Shown here piece by piece: positions 32,204 through 32,523 of a stretch of 32,523 bases of DNA (position 1 is the first letter of the stretch; the number at the start of each line of letters is the position of its first letter). Origin of the DNA: Prevotella sp. (GTDB lineage: Bacteria; Bacteroidota; Bacteroidia; Bacteroidales; Bacteroidaceae); the NCBI GenBank assembly GCA_017557185.1, contig JAFZAP010000025.1, forward strand, positions 1 through 32,523, read 5' to 3'. The translations under genes and the position numbers were made by a program. The notes below the pieces were generated by a model that did no database searches, was not told the DNA's origin, and saw nothing but the letters and a program-made list of their open reading frames with translations.

Positions 32204-32498
32204 ATGATTCTAAGGAATGAAGGAAACAAGGAAACTTGACAGAGAGACATAGAGTCTGAGAAAGAATGATGCAAATGAAATCGGACAATGGAGGGCGATT
32301 CCGCGCGCGGAATCTAACGTTTGACAGAGCCGGCATTGACAAACGAGTTTGTCATGCAGACTCTATCGAACGTGTGACGATGGTGGTAACACCATCTCCT
32401 CCATTATCCAATTTCCTTTGCATCATTCTTGCTCCTCTTCGCTACGCAAGCGGCAAAGCCGAGCGCTTTTCCTCTATTCCTTTATTCCTTAGAATATC
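32204..32498. mobile_element. MITE-like 295-bp element with nested inverted repeats
   Basis: Outer inverted repeats ATTCTAAGGAATGAAGGAA (32207-32225) and the complement of 32477-32495 match at 18 of 19 bases. A second, inner pair, 32262-32294 and 32398-32430, matches at 30 of 33. The centre holds a perfect 18-bp palindrome GATTCCGCGCGCGGAATC, the hairpin TGACAAAC-GA-GTTTGTCA, and GATGGTG-GTAA-CACCATC. The REP-like module GCAAGCGGCAAAGCCGAGCG lies inside the right arm. There is no coding frame. This is the make-up of a non-autonomous element moved by a transposase elsewhere, or of a structured RNA. A related shorter copy lies at 12292-12389. Confidence 0.65.
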
Positions 32499-32523
32499 TG
32501 CATTCTATGTTAAATTCCTAATA

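Overview
The window looks like chromosomal DNA of a Bacteroidales bacterium, most likely Prevotella or a close relative. The basis is: -7 boxes of the TAnnTTTG type with A-rich rather than Shine-Dalgarno leaders; a one-protein hybrid two-component sensor with an AraC output domain beside glycoside hydrolases; DapL for lysine and cell-wall synthesis; and secreted GH43 and GH38 enzymes. I see no tRNA, rRNA, CRISPR array, transposase or phage module.

Layout. 1-435: repeats and a terminator. 436-4226: two GH43 enzymes on the minus strand, divergent from a hybrid sensor/regulator (4227-8249). 8526-12164: a secreted GH38 alpha-mannosidase. 12165-13405: a repeat-rich gap holding a broken M15-peptidase gene and a 57-residue winged-helix-like protein. 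13406-14902: a ferritin-like gene divergent from an AraC regulator, with a two-site operator candidate between them. 14951-23336 (minus strand): an apparent operon pyrG, carA-carB(N-half) fusion, glmS, asnB. 23657-31844 (plus strand): gltB, gltD, dapF, dapL. 31845-32523: no gene; an orphan promoter and a 295-bp inverted-repeat element.

The right half is a glutamine hub. PyrG, CarA, GlmS, AsnB and GltB all take the amide nitrogen of glutamine, for CTP, carbamoyl phosphate, glucosamine-6-P, asparagine and glutamate, and dapF/dapL feed lysine and peptidoglycan. Three promoters (pyrG operon, gltBD-dap operon, and one at 32040 with no visible gene) have the same geometry: a CAAAATGTCA-type box, 11 bp, a TTTyAACAAy box, 41 bp, then TAnnTTTGC. 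In the pyrG/gltB gap the arrangement is mirror-symmetric. I propose a shared nitrogen/glutamine-responsive regulon; the regulator is unknown.

The second theme is invasion of core genes by short dispersed repeats. Non-coding repeat families seen between genes also lie in frame inside GH38, CarA (several), the CarA-CarB junction, PyrG, GltB, GltD and DapF. PyrG and the CarA-CarB linker even share the peptide DKLNDSANNSSTC. The carA-carB fusion also stops cleanly after the N-terminal half of CarB, and no C-terminal half is present in the window. All calls were made by reading the sequence and supplied translations, without database searches.
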